Positions 24,201 to 35,501 of a DNA stretch of 64,000 bases are shown piece by piece. The translations under genes and the position numbers were made by a program. Every line of letters starts with the position of its first letter. The first letter of the stretch is position 1. Under the pieces are notes generated by a model. It searched no databases, was not told the DNA's origin, and saw only the letters and a program-made list of their open reading frames with translations. This DNA is from Pratylenchus scribneri (taxonomy: Eukaryota > Nematoda > Chromadorea > Rhabditida > Pratylenchidae), in contig JAQSEB010000064.1 in the NCBI GenBank assembly GCA_030063045.1, forward strand, positions 186,001-250,000, given 5' to 3'.

Positions 24201-26800
24201 TTGCCGGAATCTTTTTGAGTGTGTGTTTGTATGTTTCATGCCTGACCCCTCCAACATTCAGCACAATCCTGTATTCCGTGTCCATAATGGAGCTTCTGCA
24301 ATTCAAATCCATTTTTGGGTGAATGAAAATGATGGAAAATATTGTTTTGGGACCCAAATAAAGGCCATGGAATTTTGATAAAAGGTGGCAAAAAAGACAT
24401 GCGAAAAGGAAATGCGAGCAAAGGGAAAGAGGGCAATTAAAATTGAGGAAAAGTCCAACATTGAAGAAATGTTTTATTTTGGAGTGAAATTTAAGGAGAA
24501 AGGACGGAAATAAGGGTGGAGGGGGAAGCTTATTAATTTGTTTGGCCCAGACTGCCAATGAAGGTTGTTTTTTCTCTTGGAATTGGACTAAAAAGGTTGG
24601 ATCATTAGGCATTTTTGTTGATTAAATTGGCACAAAAAACACATTGATTGATTATTTGAAGAGGCCCCGAGGGGACAAATGGATTTGATGATGATTTTCT
24701 CTTTTGTTTTTGTCGGCTGGCACATCCCTCACATTAGTCTATGGCCCAAAGAATAATTCCATTCCCCCACCCTTCTCATTATGTTTGGAGCTTATGAACA
24801 TTTGTCGTTATGTGGGGGGAACAAAAGGCAAAATATATTTTTGATGGGAGTGGATGAATGCGATTTTGATTTGTTATTTGTGTGAAAAACATTGAAAAAA
24901 ATGGGGAAAAGAAGTAGCTGGAATAGAGGGGGAATGGGGCCAATATTGGGGGATGAGGAATGTCCACAATTTCGGGCAATAAAATTTGGTCTATTGATTT
25001 GGTGGATTAATCCAAAAATCCAATGAAAAGGAAGATTTGTGTCATTTTCAGCAAAAATGCCACTTTTTTTCCTAGTGCTTCACCCTCGTCCCATTTTCCC
25101 GTCATTTTTTTTGCATTTTTATGTGAATATTCCCCCCCCCCCCCTCCCATTCTCGAATATGCATATAAGGGAAAAGGGAAAAATTAATTTTCCATCCATC
25201 CAATCCACTCGTTATCACATCCAAAGTGGGCTCGCCATAACCAAATTACGGACAAAGGAGTAGGCTTCTTGAAGGAAAAAAAGCATCGGAATAATGAAAA
25301 TGGAATAAACAATGAAGAAATGGGTGGACATAGGAATGATCTTGCTAATTAAATGGATGGATGAATAGAATATTTAACATTGTAATTTATTGAATGCATT
25401 CCTTAATATTTAGGAGTTAGGACAAATGTAGAACATTTTTGCTCTAAATTTTAAAAGGTCAACCACCCTCATTTTATCATAAGTTATTTTTTTCATATCC
25501 ATTTATCTGACTCAATCGAATTCACACGGTTCAATGCCATTTTGCCCCATTTTCCTAGGCTATAAACATTTTGCCCTAAACATTTTCCCACCTTTTGAGT
25601 AGCAAATTTATGCGACTCCAAAAAGGCGGAATGAATATTTTTGAGGGGAAAGTTAGTAAAAGAAAAGAGCAAAAAAGGAAAATAGGAGGAAAAGACAATT
25701 AAATTGTGAATAGGAAAGGAAACGTTGAAAATAAATTCAATGAATTTTAATATTGTCAAATTTGAGGGGAAAATGAATTTTTGGTGAATGAATTTAAAAG
25801 AAAAGAAATTAATTAAGGAAAATGAATTGAATTCCCCGAATATTTGTTGATTTTTGCCAAGAAATTTTTCTTCCTTTTTTGTCTTTTTTTTGGGGGCAAT
25901 GCTTAATGAATTTTAGTTGAGCCAATTTCGGATTGACTGCATAAAAGGGAATGGAAAAAGGAAAGGGAATTTGGCGACAATGGGAATTGGGAAGGAAGGA
26001 ATTTCGGATGGACAAATTCGGGAATGGAAAGAGGGTTGGGTTTTTTTGAATGAAAGTTGCACGAAAATAGTACAAAAAATGCCCGCATAAATTTGTTTTG
26101 ATGCCGCGCAATTTAAACTATTCCTTTTTTACTTCATTAAATTTTCGTCTGGCCAAACTTTGACCGGATTGACTTTGGTCGCCTAAATTAAGTGGAGAGA
26201 ATCGAATTTATTTGCTGGCGTGAGAAATAATATGGGGCCAAGGAAGGAGACAGCCTTCATTGGCCATTCTCCTTCATTTTCATATAAAATGCCGGCGGAC
26301 TTTCCCTAAGGCAAAAAATCCAGGCAAATTAATTCAATATTAATGAAGCCAGCCAACCTATGGCATTTTTTTACAGACATTTCCTCCTTTTTTGGATTCG
26401 ATGTGAATTCTTTTTTTTCTGTTTTTATTATTCAACTAATCTGTCTTATTAATATTATCAATTATCATAATATTTTCACAAATTAAATTAAGATTTATAA
26501 AGAAGATTAACAATTTAACTGACATTTTTAGCTTAGCAGGTTGATGCTATTTTTGTTAAAAATGAGAACTCGGGTTCGAACCCGCTCAGAGCGAGATAAT
26601 TTTTTCTAACTTGGATGTTACTTGTATCCATTTTTATACATTATGCTATGCAAATCTAGGCCAAAAATAATATTTATAAACCAAAAAACATGGTCCTAAA
26701 AGTTAAATTAAACTGACCTCTCCTCAAAATCTTGTCCCATTGGCCGACTCATTGATCTTTCCAGCGGCACTCGGCCATAAAGTGACATACTTCTGGACAT
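21236..26800 (-). CDS. Shaw-type (Kv3) voltage-gated potassium channel alpha subunit
   Basis: Fourteen exons in phase give 606 residues: 26800-26718, 24295-24188, 23721-23680, 23630-23551, 23506-23472, 23425-23171, 23124-22873, 22828-22709, 22660-22518, 22471-22360, 22312-22251, 21885-21860, 21800-21658 and 21595-21236. The T1 domain begins [20 protein letters not shown], very close to Drosophila Shaw. S1 is near 202-224, S2 286-305, S3 320-340, and S4 carries spaced charges ([19 protein letters not shown]). The pore has MTTIGYGDM and S6 has [10 protein letters not shown] with the PVP hinge. The S1-S2 linker has an NQS sequon. The C-tail is basic and Ser-rich. The distal first exon is inferred only from phase and a good donor; otherwise translation starts at 24312 or 24285. 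Introns 23125-23170 and 22472-22517 begin with GC. Likely a tetrameric delayed rectifier in excitable cells. Confidence 0.93.
21940..22135. repeat. Degenerate A/T tandem repeat in a channel intron
   Basis: About ten imperfect copies of a TTTTGAAAAATATTGAAAA-like unit lie in the 21886-22250 intron of the channel gene. The array ends directly against the hairpin at 22132-22164. Confidence 0.7.
22132..22164. repeat. Perfect 14-bp stem-loop in the channel intron
   Basis: TTCAGTGGTTTGTC and its exact complement are separated by TTTTT. Transcribed on either strand it would form a stable hairpin within the intron just after the exon that encodes the pore. Confidence 0.8.
24313..26717. other. Long 5' intron or upstream region of the K+ channel gene
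   Basis: No exon was recognised. A tRNA-like fragment lies at 26529-26595 and a poly-C run at about 25134-25144. A possible antisense fragment of dispersed repeat A (GGCTCTTGCTCC on the minus strand) is near 24074-24115. If the distal first exon is real, this is a 2.4-kb intron likely to hold regulatory sites, though none can be named. Confidence 0.45.
26529..26595 (+). repeat. tRNA-like sequence (pseudo-tRNA or tRNA-derived SINE fragment)
   Basis: An A-box-like TAGCTTAGCAGGTTGATGCT is followed by a small stem (ATTTTT/AAAAAT) and a T-arm CGGGTTCGAACCCG, whose core is a perfect B box GGTTCGAACCC at 26573-26583. I cannot pair a 5' acceptor strand with the 3' side, so a functional tRNA is unlikely. 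Confidence 0.6.
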
Positions 26801-28583
26801 TTTGTTGGCTTTTGAAGAAGGAACAAATTATTGTTTTTGAAGGCTGATTTCACTGTAAATGAACAGACTTTAGGGAATTAATTCCCTTGTGGAGAAATGT
26901 GGAAAGGAGGAGGACTAATGGGATAAAGAATATAGTAGGAGAGGAGAATATTTGGTAAGGGAGGACAAAGGGGAATTTAGCCTAGTTTTTTAAACTCCAT
27001 TTTGCCAACATTTTTGTTGGCATTTATTTCCACAAATTGTTGGTTTATTCAAAAACCAAATAAATTTAATAAGCAATCCAAAATTAGAAAAGAAAATTAT
27101 ATATTAATTTGATTGATAAATTGGCCATAAATGGGAATATAATTATTGGCCATTTTAGAATGGAAAATTTGAATTTACAAATTCATTTTATATATTTTTA
27201 TCAATAAAGATTTAGGGAGTTGAATTTGTTGAGGAATGGGGAATGCCTTTTTGTCTGCTTTGCTTTCCCAATTTCGAATTTGCCCATTGAATGGGGCGGC
27301 ATTTTGACAGAAAAGCGATACCCGCCCCGCCGGGGAAGGTAGGGGTAAATCCGCCGGAGGCGCCAGCCGCATTTTGGCCCAAGGTTAAAAGTGAAATTGA
27401 TACAAAGGTGAAATATGGGGCAGAGGACAGTCTTCCCTAAACAGAACAACAATTGGCCAAAAAGCAATCGAGGCCAAAAAAGTTGTGACTAAAATGAAAA
27501 GAAAAACCACTTCAAAAGGTTCACTAAACCAAAAAAGAATTCTATTGTTTTCCTTCCATTCCCAGGATTCCCCCTTCAATGGAATGAATGAATAGGCCAC
27601 AATTGGTTCGATGGCTTTCCCTTTGGGTGGCCTTCATTCCAAATTCACTCGGAATTGGATGCCTTTGAAAAGATCGACGGAATGTTGGCATCGAGGTGCC
27701 AAATGGCCAATGCCAATACAACAAAATGGGAGAAAGGAGAGGGGGGTATTGAATTTGAAAGGAGAAGAAGAATATGGAGAATGGAATGGAATGGATGACA
27801 ACAGCAGAAGCAAAATGGAAAATGAGTAGAAGGGGGATGGCACTAATTAGGCCGAATACATGGGAAGGGGGGGGGGGTGGACGGGAATGCAAATGAACAT
27901 TGTGGGAGATGGGAGGACATGGCATTGGACGTGATGAAAATGGGAAAAGGGCAAAGGAGAAATAAGCAAGCTGGCAATTAGTGATGATGGTCAAAATGGA
28001 TATGGCAATTTGGACGAGAATTGGCACAATGGCACAAAAACTTTTTTCTTCAGAATAAAAATGTTATAATTTAATTTCTCCTCTCCCCAATAATTCCAAT
28101 TCACCGTTCCAAATAATAATAATTATTGTTTACCTGTGCTCTTGGTATTCATTATCCCCAAAATTCGCCTTCATAAATCGGCGAGGTCAATCGAGGGGAT
28201 GGAATTGGAATATGACGGATTATGGAAGGAAGGAAAGGCGGCGAAATGATCGGCGGAGATCGAAAAGAAGGCAAAGGTGACAAATCTTTATGGGGCGATT
28301 CCGGAACACAACACCAACATTTTCCGGTGTGCGCAAATCCCCTCCATTGCCTTTTATTCTCATTCCAATTGACTTCCAATTTAATCCATCCAAAATAATA
28401 ATAATAATAATTGGGAAATGCCATCTTCCATTTTACTGCCAATTTTTATATTCTTTACGGTCGAAGGTTAATTGAATTTTAATTAAATTGGTAAATTGGT
28501 TAAATTAAAGCATTTTGGCCTGGATCATTTGCCGGCCCAGTAAATGTTCGAATTGAAACGGAAAATAATCAGGTGGGCATTAT
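26801..28583. other. Intergenic region upstream of the K+ channel gene
   Basis: No certain gene. Minus-strand frames at 27542-28027 and 28152-28442 are Pro/Ser/Phe-rich without signatures. At 28174-28134 (minus) a short phase-2 exon candidate MKANFGDNEYQEH ends at AG|GTAAAC and could serve as a more distal first exon of the channel; this is weak. Confidence 0.4.
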
Positions 28584-28809
28584 GGTACTTGTGCCGTTTG
28601 TATCCCATTTTTTGTTGAGAAGGGAAAAAGTGAAGGGTTCCCTCTTTTGTCATCAGGATTAGGATTAGGGTCATTAGGAGTTACCGTAGATGATTTCATA
28701 TCTCTGATTGGCCCCAAATAACCCTATAAGCACAATCCTGATGGCCCAAAAGAGGCCCTTCACTTTTTCCTAGGTTTACCAAAAAAGGGACCCAAACCTA
28801 ACAAGTACC
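28584..28809. mobile_element. 226-bp MITE-like inverted-repeat element
   Basis: The ends are GGTACTTGT and ACAAGTACC. Further inward, GGAAAAAGTGAAGGG, CTCTTTTG and ATCAGGATT recur as complements on the other arm, so about 75 bp at each end pair with small indels. No coding capacity. I could not identify a target-site duplication. It lies 14 bp upstream of the start of the first TSP1 gene. Confidence 0.75.
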
Positions 28810-28823
28810 GGAATTATTTAATA

Positions 28824-29507
28824 ATGAAAAAATTTCTCCATCCACATAAAAAGGATTTTCACATTGGCCCGGAGCCTCGTACCCGTTTTGAATTGGTTGA
28901 GCAATATTCCCCGTTGGCCACTGCCCGTCAAGTCCACCAAGGCCAATCTGCCTGTCCAATTTCCCTCCATTTCCCTAAAACAATTTGATTTTTATTCAGC
29001 CCGTGCATTCGCCTCCTCCTTGAACAAACCCCGACACCCAATTCGACCACCAAAACCCGTTCAATTTATTGTTGATTTTGGGGAGGCTGGAAGGGAAGGA
29101 AAATCGGTGGAATCCACGGACCCAATAATTGGTCATCCTCATCAACAATTGGAGGCAAATAGTACAGAGGCAAAAGAACAATTTGGCCCAAAAGTGATCA
29201 GTAATAAAAAAGCAATAATATTTTTATGGAAAATGGCATTTTAGCCCGTAGCCAATGGCTTGAATGGACTCGATGGACAAAATGCGACAATGGAATGAGA
29301 ATGCGAATTCGAAAATGCCTCAAAATTAATGGAATTCCTTGCGAGGTGTGCCCAAAATTAATTCAATTTATTTTAAATTTTATATAGGGTAAAAGTGAGG
29401 AACGCCAAAAATGTTATTCGGCACACAATGTTGGCACCAAATTTGGCAATGATCCAATGATTATCGAAATGGAAATTACCCGAGGACGACTCCCTAAACG
29501 AATTTAA
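28824..29507 (+). CDS. Small TSP1-domain protein
   Basis: Four exons in phase: 28824-28926, 29000-29161, 29245-29345 and 29388-29507, 161 residues. The thrombospondin type-1 repeat is at about residues 90-132: SQWLEWTRWTKCDNGMRMRI, then RKCLKINGIPCEGKSEERQK, then CYS, with the W-x-x-W pair, CxNG and RxRxC features of the fold. The upstream half is Pro/basic (KPRHPIRPPKPVQF). I see no signal peptide at the proposed Met, so the true 5' end may lie upstream and beyond the adjacent MITE-like element. It precedes a much larger TSP1 gene on the same strand and could be a tandem relative. TSP1 domains usually act in extracellular matrix or guidance; the specific role is unknown. Confidence 0.7.
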
Positions 29508-30539
29508 AGGAAATGATATAATTACAATTGATGATATTTTCACAAATTAATTTTCTCGAATAAAAATGAAAGCATCCAACAATTTATATTTTGATCCCCT
29601 CAAATCAATCAAAATTCCTTCAATTTCGCCCAAATTGTCCAATCCAATTTTCTCGCCATCCCAACTTTCACTTGCCGATGACCCAAATTGGGCGATTTTC
29701 TTTTCGCCTTTTTTAATTGGGAAAGGTGAAAATGATGAATTTGAAGGAATTGAAGGGAAATTGGATTTTCGGGAAAAATTCCACTCAATTTATTTCAGGA
29801 ATTCTTCTTCAGCAGAAATTTATAAATGGCATTTAAATTAAAATCCAAAATAATAATCTACTTATTAGGTAATTCATTCGCTAATCCATTTGGCCTTAAA
29901 ATAATAATTCTTTTTTGATATTTTCGCATTCATTTGACAAACTGGAATGCGCGCTTTTTCCGGTATAATTTTCCCTTTCTTAATTATTATTTGATACATT
30001 TTAATTTGCATATTTTTAATTGTTCTTCCACTTAATTAAACATTGTTAAAAATTTTTTTCTGCCTCGATTCCATCAAAATTTTATATTCTAATTTTCACT
30101 TTCATCAGCAACATAGAAGGTGAATTGCCCCCTCATTCCCCTTATTTGGGCATTGAAATAGCACCTCATACGCCAATTTCCGTTTTATTCCTTCACAACA
30201 TCCCACCCTCCCCCTATCCCCGAATCCATTGTTTAACAACCCATTAAAGCGAATTAATCTCAGTCAACCCATTCTCCCCTTTTCGGGGCATACATCGTCA
30301 CCCATTGCCGACGGCGGCGGTTTCCTCACATCCGAATTCGCCGTTGGGGGCGAAATGTGCGCAGTTTAGTTGCCTTTTGCTGCCATTCCTCCTTTCCTTC
30401 CTGAGTCGATGCCGCCAACCAATCCATCCATCCATTTCCTTTAATTTATCAAATTCACATAAAATTCACTGATTTGTTCATTGCATCCAAAAAACAGTTT
30501 TTTCAGAATCAGCAAAAATAACACTAAACTCTCTATTTG
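29508..30539. other. Intergenic gap between the two TSP1 genes
   Basis: Holds a doubtful + strand frame at 29566-29841 (91 residues, starting MKASNNLYFDPLKS), optionally with a 73-nt intron from 29736. The rest is AT-rich with a pyrimidine-rich segment at about 30130-30260, presumably upstream sequence of the large TSP1 gene. Confidence 0.4.
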
Positions 30540-33500
30540 ATGCGCTACACGAGGCCAAGAGGCAGCCAATTCGCCTTATGGCCTCTTTTTGTTTTGGCCA
30601 TGGCATTTTGTGACCAAATTGGCTTAACGGGTATCTTTTTTGTGAATATATTACTGAATTTTCATTAAATCAAAAGGATTTATATTGGTTTTTGGGTTTA
30701 AGATTTTTAAAATTGTCAATTAAATTACTTTTTACACCAGTTCATCGCCCTTTTTCCGACAAAAATGTGTTCAAAAAACTATTCCTTTTTTAGGTGCGCA
30801 AAACCAATTTGGAGATGAAGATCAAAATCAAATGGAAAATGGGATGCCATTGCCAACGGGAAAATGGAATCAATTCAAAGGATTCTATACGCCAAGGCCA
30901 TTGCCTTCGAATGCGCATTTTAGTAGGCCATATTCCTCCGATCCTCATTAAAATATTTTTAAATTTGAAGCATTCGCTTCGGTTTGGGCCTCATGGTCAG
31001 CATGGTCATATTGCACCAGCAATATTCAAATTCGGGTGCGTGCCTGCAATACGGTTCGAGGATTCAGTTGCCTTGGCCCAAACAGAGAAGTGCGTCCGTG
31101 CGAACATTCAACGCTGCCACCGAATAGAGTTCGCCAATTCCAAATTGGGCCACCTAATAATTCGCCAACCGGAATTGAGGCCCCACAATATGAAGCAGAA
31201 GACCCGTGGGCGGATGATAGGAAGGAGGCAATGAAACAATTATATTCGGATTATGAAGGGCCAAAAGAAGGTTGGAATGAGGGAAATTATTTTATGATAA
31301 AGTGAGGGTTTGATTTAGCATTGAATGAATTGAAAAAGGCCGAAAATCAGCAACAAAAGAATCCATCGAATTTGGAGCCAATCAAATTGCCAGGAATTGG
31401 ACCACCTGGTAATTTGACACAATTTATAATTCAATTTTATCCATTTAAAGGAATTAGACCAGTGGCAGAAGCATTTGGTTCAAAATTGGTTGAAAGGAAG
31501 GAAATTATTGAAATGAAAAATGGGAAAAAGGAGCAAGAAGACAGTTTGGAAGAAATGAATTTGGAAGAATTGGCAGAAAAATTGGAAGTGAAAGAGCCAA
31601 AAGAATTGGCAGAAAAATTGTCAGAATTGGAAACGGTGGATGCGGACACAGAGGAAATGGCCAAAATAACATCAACAACAACATTAAAAACACCCGAAAC
31701 GACAATGCAAATGAGGAATAGTACAAAAAGGACGAAAATAGGAGCAATTAGGCCAGCAATGGAACAATCCCCCAATCGAAATATTCGACCAAAAACGAGA
31801 TTGGCATTGCCATTCACAACAACAAGGTTGGCAAATAAATTTAAATTATTATATTTGCCGTTTTTAGCACTCAATCGCCAACTCGAACAACAATGTTGGA
31901 ACCAAAATATCGGCAATCAAAGAAAAAGGCAGAGGAATTGATGAGGCCAAAGGCAGGATCAAATTTAAATAAAAAAGGGAAATCCGCCGAAATGGAAGGA
32001 AAATTGAATGGAAGTATTTTGGTGACACCAAAATCAGTGGCTGAGGACACGGCCAAAGCATTGGAATGGATTATGGCGAATATGTCCAAATCAATTGAAT
32101 CGGCACAAAAAAGCCGTGGCAAAAGTGAGGAGAAAATTGGCGTTGCCAAATTCCAACTTCATTCCGGTGAATTGATGGTCGATTCAAAGGAAAATGAGGA
32201 GGAAGGGGAAAATGAAAGGAAAGCAATGGTGCCGAAAAAACATTTAAGAGGTGGAGGGAATAGGGCAATGGCCGTGAATTCATATCGAATGGCAAAAAAG
32301 AATGAACAACAAAGTGGAAATGGAGGAGGGGGGAATGTTCGGATGAGACACCGGGAAAGATTGATAAAAGTGAGTGAAGATGGGGGAAAATAAATAAATT
32401 GCTATAGGAATTGGCCAAAGCACAAAAAGTGAAACAGCAGCAAATTGAAAGAAGTCGAGAACAAATTGAGAAGACTACCACCGAAGGCAATGAAAATGTT
32501 CAATTGAACGGACAAATGGAAAGGGAATTGGCCAAATTGAGGGCGGAAATGCGCGCAATGGAAGCTGTTTTGGCGAGGATGAAATCGGATGCCAAGGAAA
32601 AAGTAGCCACTGCCCCTTTGAATAGTCAACAATCTGGGGAAATTGATGAAAATCGAAAGGATGAGGAGGAGTCAGCAGAAGAAATACATTCAAATCCAAT
32701 TGTGGTTTTCCCTAGGAAAGTGGAAAATCAGCAACAGAAGAAAATTGTATGAAAAAAAAATTATTTAATTTTTTTTTGGTAATTTGCCAGGGAATTAATG
32801 AGCGATCGTCAAAAAGTGCCGAAAAAGAAAGTGGCGAAATAACGGCAAGAATATTGCCACCGACAAAAAATCGACGAATTGTTGGGTCACCGCCAATTCC
32901 TCTAAAAGCAACAACAACAACAACAACAACAATTGAACCCATATTGAGTAGTCAAAGTAGTTTGATTCTGACGGAACAGCCAGGTTGGAGGAAATGTGGA
33001 ATTTTATTAAAATGAATTTGAAATACAGAATCCATTTGGCTGGCAGGAAGTGCGCCTCGGGCAGGCGCAGCAATTTGGAGTGATTGGGGCGATTGGGGAG
33101 AATGTATTTGTGGGAAACAAATGCGCACAAGAAGTTGCCATTTTGAGGATAGCACATTCCATCCACAGGGTATTTTAATTGTTAATTTATTTAGGGAACA
33201 TCTCGATAATATGCAAAGAGCAGTACAAACACAAATATGGGCATCTCCAATTTCCACAATAAAAATTTATTTTAAATTATTAGGAAGTGAAAATATTAAA
33301 TTATTATACAAAAAATGAAAATAATTCCTGGGTTTGTTTATTAATGAGAGAAAGTTTATCATATTCTTGAAATGTTTTTTATTTATTTGGAAAGAAAAAC
33401 ATTGACAACATTTCCGAAAAAAACAGACGAACATTTTCCTAGAAAGTGAAACACATTTTGGCGAACATTTTTTTAAAAGTGAAACACATTTTGGCGAACA

Positions 33501-34708
33501 TTTTTTTAAAAGTGAAACACATTTTGGCGAACATTTTTTTAAAAGTGAAACACATTTTGGCGAACATTTTTTTAAAAGTGAAAAACATTTTGGCGAACAT
33601 TTTTTAAAAAGTGAAACACATTTTGGCGAACATTTTTTTAAAAGTGAAACACATTTTGGCGAACATTTTTTTAAAAGTGAAACACATTTTGGCGAACATT
33701 TTTTTAAAAGTGAAACACATTTTGGCGAACATTTTTTTAAAAGTGAAAAACATTTTGGCGAACATTTTTTTAAAAGTGAAACACATTTTGGCGAACATTT
33801 TCTAAGAAAGTGAAACACATTTTGGCGGACATTTTTTTAAAAGTGAAACACATTTTGGCGAACATTTTTTTAAAAGTGAAAAACATTTTGGCGAACATTT
33901 TTTAAAAAGTGAAACACATTTTGGCGAACATTTTTTTAAAAGTGAAACACATTTTGGCGAACATTTTTTTAAAAGTGAAACACATTTTGGCGAACATTTT
34001 TTTAAAAGTGAAACACATTTTGGCGAACATTTTTTTAAAAGTGAAAAACATTTTGGCGAACATTTTTTTAAAAGTGAAACACATTTTGGCGAACATTTTC
34101 TAAGAAAGTGAAACACATTTTGGCGGACATTTTTTTAAAAGTGAAACACATTTTGGCGAACATTTTTTTAAAAGTGAAAAACATTTTGGCGAACATTTTT
34201 TAAAAAGTGAAACACATTTTGGCGAACATTTTCTAGAAAGTGAAACACATTTTGGGCAACATTTTCTTAGAAAGTGAAACACATTTCGGTTAATATTTTC
34301 CGTGAATTTTTAGAATCAAAGAATGATTAATTTGTAATATTTTATTTTGATAATTTCACATTTAAAATGAATTTTTTATTTGTATCATTGTGGAAATTCC
34401 TATATTTTTATACCATTGTCGAAATGATCTAATAACCTAATTAATATTATTTCCACTTTTCATTCAAAGGGTGCATTGGTCCCTCCTATGAAAGTCGCCA
34501 TTGTACTATCAGTACCGAGAATTGCCCAACAACAATTGCGCCAATTGCCCCTTCAAAACAACAAAAAATAAAATTGTTGAATGAAAGGGGCCAACAATCA
34601 TCGCCAAATTTGCGGCGAACTTCTTTGAGCATTGCAAATCCTGTTGGGGAAGAATTCCGCCGAGAAAATGATGAAAGAAGGAGAAGGCGATTTTGGTGGA
34701 TACGATAA
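30540..34708 (+). CDS. Large secreted protein with two TSP1 domains flanking a charged central region
   Basis: Nine exons in phase: 30540-30630, 30794-30922, 30971-31270, 31319-31826, 31868-32369, 32408-32746, 32791-32983, 33029-33169 and 34470-34708, 813 residues. A 42-nt in-frame segment at 31410-31451 has intron-like ends and may be removed. A signal peptide (ALWPLFVLAMAFC) opens the protein. TSP1-1 is near residues 77-117 (WASWSAWSYC, RVRACNTVRGFSCLGP). Residues 175-660 are Lys/Glu-rich, partly coiled coil (LEELAEKLEVKEPKELAEKL), then Thr-rich. TSP1-2 (IWSDWGDWGECICGKQMRTR) is split by the last intron; its Cys-bearing second half, GCIGPSYESRHCTISTENCP, lies on the far side of a 1.3-kb intron filled with a 33-bp satellite. 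The C-tail is Arg-rich. Probably extracellular matrix-associated. No protease domain is seen, so it is not an ADAMTS enzyme. Confidence 0.85.
33425..34290. repeat. 33-bp satellite array (locus 1), inside the last TSP1-gene intron
   Basis: About 25 copies of a 33-bp unit containing AGTGAAACACATTTTGGCGA followed by ACATTTTTTTAAA. Units carrying CTAAGAAAGTG and GGCGGACA variants recur about 298 bp apart, showing a nine-unit higher-order repeat. A leader at about 33281-33335 (AGGAAGTGAAAATATTAAA; ATGAAAATAATTCCTGGGTT) is shared with locus 2 at 54.1 kb. Because 33 is divisible by three, the array stays open in several frames; those frames are not genes. Confidence 0.95.
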
Positions 34709-34894
34709 AATGTTGGGAATGAATACCTCCTCAGGGCAAGCCATAATATTTTCCATGAATAAGCCATTGAAATTCAACGTTCAACCATATTAATTTTTAT
34801 TAAAATAAAATATTCACCCATAATATAAATTATATTGTAGAATATTTAATATATTAATAATAATAATATAAAACAAGGCTATTTTCGAATTATT

Positions 34895-35501
34895 TCATTT
34901 ATTTTTTTCTCTCCTTTTGCCACCCTTTTTTGTTTCCTCTATTTTTTGTCCATTAGATGTTTTATTTTGTTGATTTTTCGCGCATTTATTGCTGTTAGTA
35001 GATGAAATACTAAAAATAAAATAAAAAGAATGTTAATAATTTTTATTATTTCTCACTTTTTTCCTTCTTTTTCATCTGTTGCTGAAATATTCTTCTTTTT
35101 GCAAATTTTATTATTTCCATTCAAATCAATGCCATTCGGCCTTTTCTGCTGCTGTTGCTGAAAATAATAATCTAAATATTAATAAAAGAATTTTAATTAA
35201 TTAACCAAATGATTATTTCCATTAATTTGTTTATTTTTCAATTGAATTAATTCAATTTTGGCAATCAATTCCTCTGGCGATGGCAGGTCATTGTCCATAA
35301 AATATGGCAAATGATGCGAATATTGCGCATTTTGGCGAATGCTAAAATCCAATCGAGGCAATCGGACACGGCGCATATAAGGTGAAGGCCGATGGACCAA
35401 TTCTGTTGATTTTGGATTATTTCCTCCATTCATTTGACTCATCAAAACCAACTTTGTTCTGGTGCCGCCGATGAGGATGGTGCCAAATGCAAGGCAGCCA
35501 T
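34895..35501 (-). CDS. Charged hypothetical protein (153 residues)
   Basis: Four exons in phase: 35501-35453, 35402-35206, 35157-35057 and 35009-34895, ending at TGA 34895-34897. The start ATGGCTGCC lies in AAAAATGGCTGCC, a good context. The N-terminus is Ala/Ser/Pro (MAALHLAPSSSAAPEQ), the middle has RRVRLPRLDFSIRQN and an amphipathic stretch (SPEELIAKIELIQLKNKQ), and the C-terminus is Gln, Asn and Lys-rich, ending KRREKNK. A basic nuclear or RNA-associated protein would fit, but I recognise no domain. It converges on the large TSP1 gene with only about 190 bp between stop codons. Confidence 0.65.

Noticed and set aside
26529..26595. Functional tRNA gene
   Set aside because: A and B boxes are present but the acceptor stem does not pair; kept only as a tRNA-derived sequence.
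27542..28027. 161-residue minus-strand frame
   Set aside because: Same low-quality composition, overlapped by other frames on both strands; no exon partners.
33170..33262. Alternative last exon of the large TSP1 gene ending at 33260-33262
   Set aside because: It would truncate the second TSP1 domain before its conserved Cys residues, whereas the exon at 34470 supplies GCIGPSYESRHCTISTENCP in the right phase.
33267..34282. Long repeat-containing open frames (for example KCSPKCVSLLK repeats) on the minus and plus strands
   Set aside because: They are translations of the 33-bp satellite, whose unit length is divisible by three; both strands and several frames are open at once, and the array sits in an intron.
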